Assembly (NCBI GenBank): GCA_023079485.1
Contig: CM041084.1
Location: 98,436,467-98,500,466 of the forward strand
Length of the DNA: 64,000 nt
Source of the DNA: Archilochus colubris
Taxonomy: Eukaryota; Chordata; Aves; Apodiformes; Trochilidae
Direction: 5' to 3'
The position numbers and the translations under genes were made by a program. Positions 38,301 through 50,550 of the stretch are shown here, one piece after another. Under the pieces are notes generated by a model. That model did no database searches and was not told where the DNA came from. It saw nothing but the letters and a program-made list of their open reading frames with translations. Each line of letters opens with the position of its first letter. Position 1 is the first letter of the stretch.

Positions 38301-41300
38301 TCAGAGTTAAGTCTATACCTACTGCCCAAAAACAGAGAATTTCTACAAATCCAGAGAGCTGGTGGTCCTGACAGTCCTCTGGGAAAAGAGACATCTTGCT
38401 TTGTCCTCTGACTCTGAACCAGGCAGAGGAGAAATTTGAATTTCTGAGATGAGCACTCTGACTGTCTGCCTTGGAAGCTCTTCCTGGCTATGCATTTAAG
38501 TCAGTTTTGTTAGAAAACGCTTTTCCAAGTTTTCTTGGATTCTTAAAAACTTTCAGTTTCAATGAGTCAGCATTTCCAGATGAAATGTTGCTGCACTGAA
38601 AAATTAGTGAGCAGCTGTATTTTTAATAGCTGTCTATATTATTTAACATTTTTGTAATTCTGCCTGAACGGTTAGTTGTATGTTTCTTGACTGTTAAAAC
38701 ATCCCCTTCTCCCTCCCAAATGCACTTAGGATTTAAATCAGTAAGGTATTCAAAAGAACTTCAGAATTTCATTGATTCAAACAAATGGTCATTTCAAGAA
38801 TATGTATTCTTTGCATGCTAATTGTTTTGTGCCATTATAGATATGGGGTGTATCAGAACCCAAATATGAACCATGCAATTTCCTCTTATCAAAATGGCTG
38901 CGAAATAGAACTTCAGAGAAAATAACCCACTCCAGTAAACAATCAAGGTATATTTAGAATTCATGCTGTAGCATTTAAATAAGGATAACCTATAAAGGAC
39001 TTAAGTTCTTAGAAAGCTTCATTAAAAATACAACATCTTTTTGTTGTTGTAAAAGCAAGATCCCCAAAAGAACTACTTGCACTTTTCTCCCTTTACAGTC
39101 TAAAAGATTTATTCTGGATATACTCAGCAGTATTTTCTGACCATTCTTGAAGGCTGGTGAAAATATTTGAGATGAAAACCTGAATGTCAATTTTTGAGGA
39201 CTTAAGAATGCTATTTATGACCTAACAGAAGACAGCTTGAAACAGTATCAAGGCATACATCCCTCTTCTGCTATCAAGATCCAGATGAAAACTCCCATTT
39301 GCCTTGGCAAGAGGAGCAACACACTGTCACTACAGCTGGCAGGAAAGAATGGACACCTCCAAACCTGAAAAAAACACCACAACCCTCTCTACACTTGCTG
39401 CTCATGAAACCTCCCACTTGTGCCAGGACTAACTGAAGCAGAAAAAAATGCAGTCATTTCAAAACACCACTTCAGAATTAGTGCTGACTGGCACACAGAT
39501 ACAGCATTACACTACAGTCCCATCTACACTGAATACATAATAATTACCTGAAACTTGGCAGGTGCTCTAAACGCACAACATATTAAGCCACTAATGAAAT
39601 ACTTTTTTTATGAGCATGCCATTGCTAAGATGGATGTGGATAAGCACAATCCTTGCAAACTCATGACTCAATATTATCCATGCATTCTACTGTTACCATA
39701 GGAAACTGATTCCTTCAGCAGCAGCAATCTTTTTAAACTACATTAAATCAGGTTATAGTAGCTAAAATAAATGTAGCTTGTATCTACAAAATATTTGTCT
39801 TTACATAATTTACAACTATCTTTAATTAGAACAGATTATTCGAAGATGTGGAATAAAGCATTACAAAATTTAAATCTGTCTACCACACTTTTATGAAAAA
39901 AAAATAAATCCATAAACACAAATATTTCCTATTATAGTCCAGCTAATAGAAATGGAAAAAAATCTAATACTTTATCATGGCACATGGAAAGCATTGTCTT
40001 GTACTTTCCCATGACTGCCCTCTCAAGACAGCACAATACTTCTTCAACAGTTGCATTTTTGAAAGTGAGTGTAGGTACACAGAGCCACATTTTCTTAAAA
40101 AGGTCTCCTTAATACTAAAATAACCCACTGCAGTACAATCATGTTCAGGTTTCAAGTGTCCTTCTTCAACTGCAGTGTGACATACTGCATTTTATGAAGT
40201 ATTCTTGGAGCATCCATTGTCTGCAAAGCACAAGTGAGACACCTAAGTCTAAGCAATGTCTGATTCTAAAACAAACACTCAGTACCCACACAGAAGACAC
40301 CAGCTTACATGTCATATTAAGCAAACAAGAAGTACCATGGAAAAGCCCAGTAGTGTTTTGTTGTTGTTGTTTTTTGTTTGTTTTTTTTTTTTTAATCTTA
40401 GCATCACAAAATACTGTTTTAGATCCATCCACCACCTACTTGAAATTAAAGGACTTGATTTATTTCAGAAAGACTCGAGTACTTTTAAGAACTGATTCCC
40501 ATCCAATTACACATCTGTTCTGATACAGTAGAAAAACCCTACATGTATGGTATTGCTCACACTGACCCAACTGCAGTCTACAGACTGAAGCCAATAGTTA
40601 CTGTAATTGCTAACACTATAGTATTTTCTTTTGGTACCCAATGTATATTCCCTCTATCAAGATGAATACATCTCCTATTTTTCAAATAATTTCATAAATC
40701 TCACAGTACTCTGGATTTCTAAAGAGAAGGCATTTTTAAAGAAGCAACATGATTTTCTTAAGTCTCCTACATCTCAGGGAAGTCAAACTTGCAAAAGTTT
40801 ACACTCAGATCTTAATACTTTCCTCCACAAACTCTCACAGCATAATTCTCCTGAGGCTTGGCTTCTGATATAATTTCAGTTGATTACACTATACCTCTGC
40901 TTAGGATCTGCCATTCCTGTTCTAAGAGAATGAGGAGAGTTTCCATTTTAATGAGGAAGAATGCATTTTTTCCCTCTACTTAATTAAACTGAAATTACAA
41001 TTAAAAAAAAAAAAAAGGAGAAAATGCAATATTTGAACTGTTGCTGGAATACTGAATGATCAGCAGATAATACTGTGCCTGTGAAGACCACAGAAGTAAA
41101 CTTTTCCACCATCAAAATGAAGGTCAGAGATTTACTCTTTTTTTACACCATGAAACAACTGATGTAACCTATCTCAGGTGTACACAAACAACTGAAATTC
41201 TCAGCTGTTCACTTTCAAAGCCTCAGGGAAATGTTTCTGTCCAGGAGAAATGAAAGCCCAAGTGAAAACTGTGTGCCACTTCTGGCTTGGTTTGTAACAG

Positions 41301-42285
41301 CTGTTCCAGATGACAAAACTGGTTAGCTAACTTCCAGACAAATTCTGAACAGAGACATGTTTGCTCACATTAGGAATGCTGGTGGTGAATTGAATCTGGA
41401 AGCTGGAAAATACAAAGAATCAGACCCATGTCCATGAAATGATCACAGATGTCCTAATGAGAAACACTACCAAAACCTCTGCTCAACAGGGTGAGCTGAT
41501 TGCTCACTCCTAGTATGCATGGCTCCAACTCAGTCTTGCCCAATTCCTGTTTGAAGACTTGACTAGAATATCTTAACAGGAAAGACCCATGGAAAATAGG
41601 GAAAAAGAATATATATTCAAAAAACTGATGGACTTTCATACTTGCTGTTTTTCCAGGTGACTGTGCTTTTCAAAGTAAAGCTTTAATCTCTAATGTTGCA
41701 ACAGCTTCTTTCATCATTAATCTATTTAAATACTATTTGTTTCATCTCACTCATAATCACTTAAAAATAAAGAACACACACTGATGTAAATAAAAAAATT
41801 CTATAAAGAAGAAGATGCCCATTTTCAAAATGTTAACTTTAATGCTAATTGGAAATGGTCTTTTAACATCATCAAAACTCTTCTTTCAGATTTCTAATAA
41901 GTTCTTAATTAGAATACACGAATTCAAGAAAGCTCAGCAAGTCCAGTTTCTCTTTCCTGTGCAGGAGCAGACTATTAACTACAGAAAATATAACTTGAAA
42001 GAGGGAACCAAATAGTTCCTTTTTCTGTGTAGGGAATAGCTACTAACTGTCTTTTTATCAATGGCATGTGATATTTAAGTTTCAGATCCTAAGGACTTCA
42101 GATGCCAGTTTGGTGATTATAAGGACATACATAATTTGTGAACAAATTTGAAAGTGTCCTGAAGAAAGACTTAATAGTCCTGAAAAGCACACAAGAGTTC
42201 ATTTTCCAATAGCCAAAAAAATCCCAACTTAAGACTGATTATTTTACTCTGAAGCAAGCTTAGAGGAAAAAGCAACAGGTTTCTA
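35352..42285. other. Intronic stretch, no gene seen
   Basis: AT-rich. It contains only simple sequence: a TTG/T-rich tract at 40356-40393 and A14 at 41003-41016. Two overlapping plus-strand frames at 40194-40523 read across the T-rich tract and are not credible genes. Confidence 0.5.
40356..40393. repeat. (TTG)n and poly-T tract
   Basis: TTTTGTTGTTGTTGT grades into TTTGTTTG and then T13, ending at 40393. Confidence 0.9.
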
Positions 42286-42672
42286 AATGAGCACCAGTAA
42301 TTACATGACCCAGCAATGTGCCCTTGAAGCAAAGAAGGGAGATGGTATCTTGGGCTGTATTAGGAGAAGGGTTGTCAGCAGGTCGAGGGAGGTGATCTTT
42401 CTCCTCTGCTCAGCACTGGTGAGGCTACAGATGGAGTGCTGGGTCCAGTTCTGGTCTTCCCATTATAAATGACATACTGGACTGTGAGGGTGACTGAACA
42501 CTGGGACAGGTTTGCCCTGTTTGTTTGTGGAGTCTCCATCCTTGGAGATACCCAGAAGCTGCCTGAAAATGGTCCTGGGCAAGAGGCTCTAGATGGTCCT
42601 GCTTCAGCAGGGAGGCTGGACCAGATGACCTCCAGAGATCCCTTCAACCCTCAGCCACTCTGTGAGTCTGTG
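42286..42672 (+). mobile_element. CR1 LINE with internal deletion (sense +)
   Basis: The 5' part matches the CR1 region from a CCAGCAATGTGCCC-like block (42309) through GGGCTGTATTAGGAGAAG, a CAGGTCGAGGGAGGTGATC block near 42379 and GAGTGCTGGGTCCAGTTCTGG near 42435. At about 42480 it jumps from GACATACTGG straight to a CTGTGAGGGTGACTGAACAC block that normally lies about 300 bp further on. It then follows the CR1 3' end through GTGGAGTCTCCATCCTTGGA and GGCTGGACCAGATGACCTCC to a terminal CTCTGTGAGTCTGTG. The octamer tail orients it plus. The reading frame is not preserved. Open frames of 61-90 codons on both strands here are products of this repeat. Confidence 0.9.
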
Positions 42673-43137
42673 CCATTCCATAGATGCACAATTTCAAATT
42701 CTACAGTCCAAGCTTGAGCCCAAAATACAAATATCTCTGCCAAAAAAATCAGGAAAGAAAGGGATGCTAGGGTAGAACAATTTAAAAAGAAAATAATCAG
42801 CCTGTCCAGTAATTAAATTTGGTTGATTCCCTAGGATAATTGAAGTATGTTAAGAAATGTTGGGTTTGGTTAGGTTTGTATAATTACTATTTCTTTGAAC
42901 TCTTTTGTTCTCTGTGCTCTCAAAGAAATAAAAAGAAAGGCAATAAAAGGTATATAAAAAACCTTGCCCCTGTTCTGTCAGGAATTCCAGTAAACTGGAT
43001 CAGCTGTCTCCCCAGCCTGAGTAAAAAGCTGGGAGAAGTCATAATTTCTGTGAGATCTGTATCAGACAACACATCAATATCAATACTGTGTCTATAACTG
43101 ATACACATTTCTTATGGATATGTGTATTTACCTTGGG

Positions 43138-43201
43138 TGAACTTGCTCCTTCAGGGGGGCTGGACATGAGGTCCCTTTCAACTCCCAACATTCTGTGGTT
43201 A
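43138..43201 (+). mobile_element. CR1 LINE 3'-tail fragment (sense +)
   Basis: GGGGGGCTGGACATGAGGTC, then CCTTTCAACTCCCAACATTC and TGTGGTTA resemble the last ~60 bp of CR1, where a TTGGACTTGATGATCT-like block leads to AACATTCTGTGATT. It is a heavily 5'-truncated insertion about 470 bp beyond the previous CR1. The short length limits certainty. Confidence 0.65.
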
Positions 43202-44839
43202 CGACTACCTATGGGGACACTGCTACACTCCTGCAGAGCTGGTCCATAAAACATAGATTATTGATTGATGAGGTCTATTGCCAAGTGAGCTGCTTCCACC
43301 ACAGCACCATCTGCTCACCCAGCTGAATGGAGGACACTTGTCCCTAATCACTTCCACCATGTATCACTATACTGGGCTTGCCCACAACAGTCCAGGTTAT
43401 GAAATGGCACGGATGAGTTAAAAAAAGGTTTGCTTTCAAGTCTCATATAGTCCAAGAATATGCAGCAGTAGGCATGAATGAGGTGACTCTTACCAATGCA
43501 GCTTGGGGACCAACTGCATCATTCTGGATCAAAGGAAGTGACCATCTGACTCCATAGAGGTCATGGGACAGATGCAAAGTGATACTGAAGTCCAGGAGAC
43601 TTAACTTTATACTAACAAACATTTGTGATAGAAGAGATCTATAGAGAGCCTCCTTCTTGAAGAGAAGCTTTGTCTCCCTGAGCACAGAGCAATAAGCCAT
43701 GGGGAAAAGGAGACTAGAGTAGAAAGCAACTGTGTCTCCTTCCAGGCTATCCTCAACACCCATTTCTGAGAAGGGAATAGACAGTTGTCTTAGATGGTAT
43801 TTAAGAAATCTGAGTCAGGAGCTTAAAACTATGACAACATGTAAAGGAATAATTATATATCTAGTGAGAAAGGAATGTATGAGGGAGGGATACTCTGTCC
43901 GGATGCCAGCACCAGCAAGTAACAGCAAATGGTTCAAACTGGAAGGGCCTTTCCCTTAAAGAACCAGTTGGTTTCCTTTGTTTGGAAGATCCCAGAGTGT
44001 TTTGTAGGTTTTAGCCTCTGCAGGAATCTGCTCTGCACTTTCTGTGGATGCTGGCTGATGCATTCTGATCCACTGCCTCCTGCCTGGCCTGCTCCATTCT
44101 GGAGCTTTGAGATTTAAAGCTGGAAATGTCTCCACCTTTTTTGATACTTAGTCATCATATCACAGAAATAAGGGGAAACTCCACAGGATAATCCTGTTCT
44201 TATTATGCTATTATGTACAAATGTACTGACATGTAGCTGCAGATGTTTTTAACTCATGCATCTTTATAACATTATAGCTCTTAATTTTTCAGTGTCTATA
44301 AGAGTTAAAATACATCTGTTTATTCCTCATAATAAATTGAAGTTTATCATAAGGATAAACATAATAAACTACTACAGACAATACCTTTCTTTAAAAGATC
44401 ATCAACATGCTTTATTTATTTATCTATTTATTATTATTTCCCATATAGAAAGATATGATTTAAAAAAAAGTAGAGGTGGAGTTGTTTTTTTTTATACAGA
44501 TTGATTCCTGTTTCTGGACTTTAAACACTAAGGTCCTGTAAATATAAAATGAAGAACAACCATGCAAAAGTAAACAAACAGAAACACTCTAAGTTTTCTG
44601 TGTTATCTATGATCCTTATGATGTGAGCGTAGGAAAGAAATTCCACAAATTTTCTCCACTATGTTCAGTTGCAGCTTATCAATATCACCTGTAATTTTTG
44701 TTCAAGCATCTTTGTTTCATGAGGTGCACATAGACAACAATTGGAAACTTTTTAGGAACCTTGTTTTAGATTCTGCAGATGCTTTTCCTATGCCTTCAGA
44801 AAGTATGTGGGAACTGATTTTCTGCCTTCATAAGCACCT
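43202..44839. other. Spacer between CR1 copies, nothing recognised
   Basis: It contains a 106-codon minus-strand open frame (43443-43763) without recognisable domains, a TTTA-type simple repeat at 44411-44440, and a GC-richer segment at about 43940-44110 of unknown origin. Confidence 0.5.
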
Positions 44840-45308
44840 ATCATAGAATCATAGAATCAGCTGGGTTGGAAGGGACCTCAGAAATCATCAAGTCCAACCC
44901 TTGATCCACTACTGCTGCAGTTACCAGACCATGGCACTGAGTGCCACATCCAGTCTCTTTTTAAATATCTCCAGGGATGGAGAATCCACTACTTCCCTGG
45001 GCAGCCCATTCCAATGCTTGATCACTCTCTCCGTAAAGAAATTCTTTCTAATATCTAACCTAAACTTCCCCTGGCACAGCTTAAGACCATGCCCTCTTGT
45101 CTTGTTGAAAGTCGTCTGGGAAAAGAGATCAACCCCCCCCTGGCTACACCCTCCTTTCAGGGAGTTGTAGAGAGCGATGAGGTCTCCCCTGAGCCTCCTC
45201 TTCTCCAGGCTGAACAACCCCAGCTCTCTCAGCCTCTCCTCATAGGATCTGTGCTTGAGTCCCTTCACCAGCCTGGTTGCCCTCCTTTGGACCTGCTCCA
45301 GGACCTCC
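44840..45308 (-). mobile_element. CR1 LINE, 5'-truncated (sense -), relatively young
   Basis: On the plus strand it opens with ATCATAGAATCATAGAATC, the intact reverse complement of the CR1 terminal octamer repeat. It continues through GGGTTGGAAGGGACCTCA and the ORF2 C-terminal coding region in antisense. Similarity to the second copy at 50551-51099 stops after GGACCTC at about 45307, which marks the 5' truncation point. The two copies are roughly 90% alike over the shared ~468 bp by hand comparison, so they belong to the same or closely related subfamily. Orientation is the same as GNAL. Confidence 0.95.
44921..45268 (-). pseudogene. CR1 ORF2 C-terminal fragment (non-LTR retrotransposon polyprotein)
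   Basis: A 115-codon open frame encodes the conserved region downstream of the reverse transcriptase in CR1 ORF2. It begins [20 protein letters not shown], continues [19 protein letters not shown] and later [20 protein letters not shown], and stops shortly after ALSAMVW at the natural ORF2 end. The endonuclease and reverse transcriptase catalytic domains are absent because of 5' truncation, so the fragment cannot mobilise anything. No promoter or initiation codon belongs to it; the apparent start is a GTG valine codon within ORF2. The frame is still open because the insertion is fairly recent, not because a host gene exists. Confidence 0.9.
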
Positions 45309-48300
45309 TTCCATGGGACAGAGTTTATAGATGGTCCTATTGTCCAACACTTTTGATTTTAGAAGAGGAACTTCCTCTCCTAGAACAATATAAAATTTGT
45401 TGTATTCTGTCCTCATCCAGTCCAGATGACTCCGTGTAGCAGAAGCCATCCTGAACAAATTAAGATATACTCACAGTTTGCTTTAGGACCATTTAAGGTC
45501 AGGCAGATATCAACAGTTCTGCAGCCAGACCCTCATGATTGCTGCCTTTGCCTGTCTGGTGAAGTATTGCTGAACTACTTTTCTTTATGTCTGATTGTTT
45601 TTCTTTAGCTATTCTTGGTAACTTCTTTTCGCTTTTGCAAACAGCTTATTTCTTGCAAAAACAGTAGCAGCTAGAGACTAGGCACTACATGGCTTGTTTT
45701 TTCCTCCCTCTAAATAGTACAGCCTTGTTTGGTTCTGCTCAACAACATGACAATTTGAAAAAAAACACCTTCTTTAAATCTAAATCACGATCATCTTAAT
45801 CATCATCTTTTTCTCAGTTTGGGGTCTTTGATCCCCATTTTAATCTCTTTCACTAAACTGTTATACAGATCTTGAATTATAAATAAACTGCCTTAGAAAA
45901 ACATTTTTTGCATGTCAGCTCAGAAGAAATGTGTGTCCTCCTAGGCAAAAGTTCCTTTATTTCTATTCTATTCAAAGCCCCTTGTTTCTGTTTTCTTTTT
46001 TTGAGATAAAAAACCTTGAAAAAGAAAAAAACCGAACACTTTTCCCTAAATTGCCTGAGTTTTTCTTTATGTCTCTGGGTGAAAAGGTACTTTTAAGAAA
46101 ATGAACATTTGATCATAATGGGTAATGTATGATAGAGCTGGAGGAGGTAAGATTGGGAGAAAAAGTGTATTTAAATGGCACAATAGTATCCTCTCCATAT
46201 AAACTCTGAGTTTTTGCCCCTTGGAGTGACTGTTTTTAGTGTTATCACTTTTGATACTGCCAACAGCTATGAGAAAAAGATGTAGAAATATACAGAAATT
46301 TAGGCATTCTTCTGAAATAATATTAATTCCTTACTACCTATTAACCTTATGAACTTCATGTTTTGTAAAGATTTTTTTTTTTGCATTCTCTGTACAAATC
46401 ATCCCCATCAACCAGAACTTCATCCATCTATCAGCTCTGAAAAGCAAAATAACTTAGGCAAAAACTAACGCCCAACAGAAAAAAAAAACCAAACAAAACC
46501 AACCAAACTACCACTCATACTATTTTAGATCAACCAGAAAATCCCAAAACACACTGAGGACATCTTCTTCCACTATGTGAAAAATTAAAGAGTTCTTCTA
46601 AGGCTCTTTTGCTCTGTTCTAGAGATATTTTATTGTTTTGTTTTCTCAAAAATAACATTAATATTCTACCATGGTTTGAAAAACTGATACACTTATGACC
46701 AGCACTGTTAATAAAATATCTTTCTGTCCATGTCCTGTCAGTAGATTTCTCTACACAATGGTTTAAACTAGTGTTCAGCTTTATCCCTGAACAGTCATAC
46801 ATATCAAATAGACCTGCACAGTTTGAGAGAGAAAAGCTAGTATATTAGCATATTTGATGTATTTTATCTGTTTTCTTTATTACTTTTTCTAAATGTGCAA
46901 TATAAGTTTTTTTCTCTTTTTATCTGAGTTCCTCCAGAAATAAAAGCATGATTTTTGGTGTTGGAATGAGATCCTGGGACCACCTTGGCTGGAGAACCCT
47001 GGACATCCACCAAATCTCCAGTCTACTCCAGTGAACTTTATTTCCACTAACCCATAAAGCAAGAGAGGTCCTTTAAAGGGATGAGGGAAGCAGAACATTT
47101 TTCTTAGGCTGCCTGGCCCTTTAAATTTGGATGACTTTTGATAGCTACCTTCCCACAGAGAAAGGAAAGTACTTCTAAGTGGATATTTTATAATATTAAT
47201 ATTTGTTAAGATGAGATAGAAAGATGTGGAAATTAGTTTGCTTTACACTCTGATGAGAATCCAGTTTCTCATGATGAGTGGATGAATGTTTTGGATGAAG
47301 TGTCCCTGTTTTTTGAAGCTTCATCAGTGGAATCCTTCAGACTTTTGTTTTCACATGCAGTATGCAATGATCCTTTCAGGTAGTTTTCTCAAGATCAATA
47401 ATACATAAGACCCTGTATGCAGAACTTTGTATTACCTCTACTAACTCCAGGGTAAAGAAGCAAATGCCAGTTTATGAACATGACAGAGCTATGTGAAGAA
47501 GCAGATTCAGGAGACCTTGCTGACAAAACCTCTTTCATAAACACCTCTTTGAGCTTCATGGCCTCTTCTGAAAAGTTCTGCAAAGTCAGCATTTTCAAAG
47601 AAGGCTTCCCCTTCAAGCCAGCCTGTGAATTTTGCAGAGGCCTCAGCTGCCAAACAGAACAAGGCACACAAAGGAGCACAGCTCTTGATCCCTGAAAATC
47701 AGGCACAGGGTTTCTGTAGTTGAAGAAAATATTTGAAACCGTGGCTCCTAACTTTTCTATAGAAATAAAACCCCACACTAACTTCAATTGGTGGATCAAT
47801 AAAACTAAATCTTTATGCATAAAGCAAAGGATATTTGAAGCTGAAGGCTACAATTCAGAATATTTACCTTTTTTTTTTTTTTTTTTAATCTATTAGATGC
47901 TACAGGAAGAAACAAATGAGTTTAGGGTCTTGTCTTCTCTCATGGTCTCAGGTTCAGTGTTTGGGAACAGTAAAAACTAAGGCAAATATGGCATGCATGG
48001 GCATATATGTGTAAAAACATGAAAATGGAGACTGCTTTCAAAAGGCTCTGCAACTAGGGTCATGGAGAGGCTCAGCAACAAAAAAAGAAAAAAAATCAAA
48101 ACCACTACAAAACAAAAAGAAAGCACTAGCTTAGATGCCAACTATTGGTTATCTGTATTGCTAACACAATAGGTCCAGTGTTTTCAGTGGATTTTGTAAA
48201 TGTTCTTAGTCTTAAATTAGAGCAAGCAGCTGTTTTAGTGTACAGCTGAGGGTGACATAAGCCTGTGTAAACACTTGCCTCTGCCACATTCTTCTAAGTG

Positions 48301-49984
48301 GATAAGGGTTGTATTTTTCATGTAGAATAAACCTCTTCTTCAAAAGTTCAGAAGAACTCAAGTCACACTTCAATTTTGCCACTAAAAAGCAACCAAAAGA
48401 GCAAGGGGACAAAGTGGTTTGTCAGGTGGCTGTGTGTATCATGCATCTTTTCTACTTTTAAGTCTAGCAGCCTTGATCACATCCCACAAATACATTATAC
48501 CTATTCCCATGAATTTCTGTTTTCCTATGTCCATATGCTTGGCAGACTCCAAATTCAGTTTTGATAGAAGTGATAGGAAATCCCTACTTCTGGTTCCTAC
48601 GATTTTGGTACATAAAGTAATCATAAAGCACAGCGATACATGTCTGTACGTACACAGATCTATCAGACTTCAAGAATCAATTGATTGGTTTAATAAAATT
48701 CCTTGCTGTCCTCATATCTTAAGTGGACTCCATGACTGAGGATTTTAAAAGTGAAACTTTCAAATTGCATAAACAACACTGGTAAAATCTGAAAATCTTA
48801 GTAGAATTTACAGTAAACATCCCTCTCCCTTCTCTGCCCTTCAGTTTTCATACACTTTTTGGGGCATCTAGAGGTCAGGCAGTGAAACTTGAGAACAGAC
48901 TGCAGCAAATGAGCAGCAATTTCAACAGTACCAAAATTATTAAGGTGAAACCATGACACTGATTTGTACAAAAAGGCATCTAATGTCCATCTCATGACAT
49001 TCTTAAACCAAATGAACTTTGAAGCTGACAAACAAAGGCAAATAAATTGCTCTATCTTCCAATTTTCAGTTAAAGCCTGTGGAGATGAGGTAACTTGGAG
49101 CAGAGTTGCTGAGCTCCTTTTGTCTAGCATAGACAGACAAAAACAGTGGTCGTGGACAACACTAATCTAAAGAGAAGACAGAGAATTCCCAGAAAAACTG
49201 CAGCATAAGAGTCAGGTCACAGGAAAGACCATGCCAAGAAGGAGACTGTCCAAGCAGACAGTTTAATGTTATATTGCCCAATTCTGACTCGTAAATTTAA
49301 TCATTACCTCTTTAAATACACTGTCTCTTGAAAAGGGCCCCATAATTTCTGTGGCATGCAATTTCTCTGTTGCTCTGATGCTCTGTGCATATCACTTGCC
49401 AAGTTGTCTTCAGGTTGTGAAGGATGGTAACCAACAAGTACACAATGGTGGGAAGGGTAGAGGAGACAGGGTTGCAATGGAAATGAGTTCCAACGAGGCT
49501 ACATGAAACAGGAGCAATTCTGACACCAAGTGATACTTTGGTTTTCTGCTATCATCTCATACCACTCTGGCCACTTCTTCACAGGCTTATTTGGCTGTTG
49601 GACAAATGGAATCCACATACCTGAGTTACAAAATTTCTTCAGCTGCTAGCCTAGGTGCTTTTTGCATTTTGATTCAATCTGTATAGCACAAATGTTCCAT
49701 GCTTGGCTCTCACAACGTGCTCCTTCTCTGTTGCCAAGTTCAATAAAATATAGAAATCAAGAATAAAAACTCTAGAAGTTGTTCAAGCAGTAGAAAACTA
49801 AGTTAAGGTGAGGACAAATACATATGCAGGCTGTTTATCGCTTTAGAATTCTTAGTTCTGTTATATGCATTTTGTGCAGATGTATTTTCCTTGCAAGAAA
49901 GATGTTGATCAGTCTCACTGGTTACAGGTATGCCAAAGCCTGTCACCCTGCAAGAAGACAGGTCTTTGGCATGCAAATATACAG
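45309..49984. other. Spacer between CR1 copies, no gene seen
   Basis: A T18 tract is at 47869-47886. A 141-codon minus-strand open frame at 47395-47820 (overlapped by a 73-codon plus frame) is the longest non-repeat frame here; no domain, signal peptide or splice context is recognisable. Overlapping frames at 48376-48739 and 48798-49130 are equally unsupported. Confidence 0.5.
47869..47886. repeat. T18 homopolymer
   Basis: Uninterrupted T-run following TATTTACC. Confidence 0.95.
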
Positions 49985-50398
49985 GCATAGAATCAGAGAG
50001 AAATCTATGCTGGATGAGGTCTCTGGATCATCCAGTCCAACCTCCTGCTCAAAGCAGTACTCACATCAAATTTACAGCAAGATGCTCAGGGTCTTGTCCA
50101 GCTGGATTTTGAAAGTTTCCAAGGATAAGGGTGTTTTTCTGCACAACTTGCTCATGGCTGGCCACTGTGAATTTTTTTTCTTCATGTCTAATCTGACCTT
50201 CCCTTGTTGCAAGTTGTGTCTCGTTTCCGGTCTCATCACCAGTGCACATCCGAGAGGGGTCTGGCTGTTTCTGCAACTCCTCTCCTCCTTTAGGTGAGGG
50301 CTGACTGGTACTAAATCCTGCCTTAGCCCACCCTTTCCCCTGCTAAACAAGGCAGTTTTCCTCAGCTTCTCCTCACATCCCACATGCTTCAAACCCCC
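49985..50398 (-). mobile_element. CR1 LINE fragment, diverged (sense -)
   Basis: Plus-strand landmarks in order: CATAGAATCAGAG (decayed terminal octamers, 49987), ATCATCCAGTCCAACCTCCT GCTCAAAGCAG near 50030, CAGGGTCTTGTCCAGCTGGA near 50086, and TCTAATCTGACCTTCCCTTG near 50189. These are the antisense blocks of a CR1 3' end from a different subfamily than the neighbour at 50551. The corresponding minus-strand frame (50072-50392) is a corrupted ORF2 C-terminus with recognisable LDMKKK and FKIQLDK remnants. It is older than the adjacent copy, and only about 150 bp separate the two. Confidence 0.85.
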
Positions 50399-50550
50399 TT
50401 ACCTACTTAGTGGTTCCTTCACTGGACTTGTGGCAGTTTCCTGACACTTCTATATTAGTGCAGAATTGAACACACAGCCTGGACCTCCTGAGTGCTTGTG
50501 CAGAGGTGAATAATTCTCTCCCCTAACTGACTGACACACTTCCTAATCAA

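Noticed and set aside
44805..44840. GAACTGATTTTCTG, resembling the reverse complement of the GNAL NPENQF exon
   Set aside because: The match ends after about 14 bases, and the following bases do not encode the expected residues; there is no splice context.
47395..47820. 141-codon minus-strand open frame as a possible intron-nested gene
   Set aside because: No domain, no codon or splice evidence, and no promoter or polyadenylation context; frames of this size are expected by chance in 64 kb when non-ATG starts are allowed.
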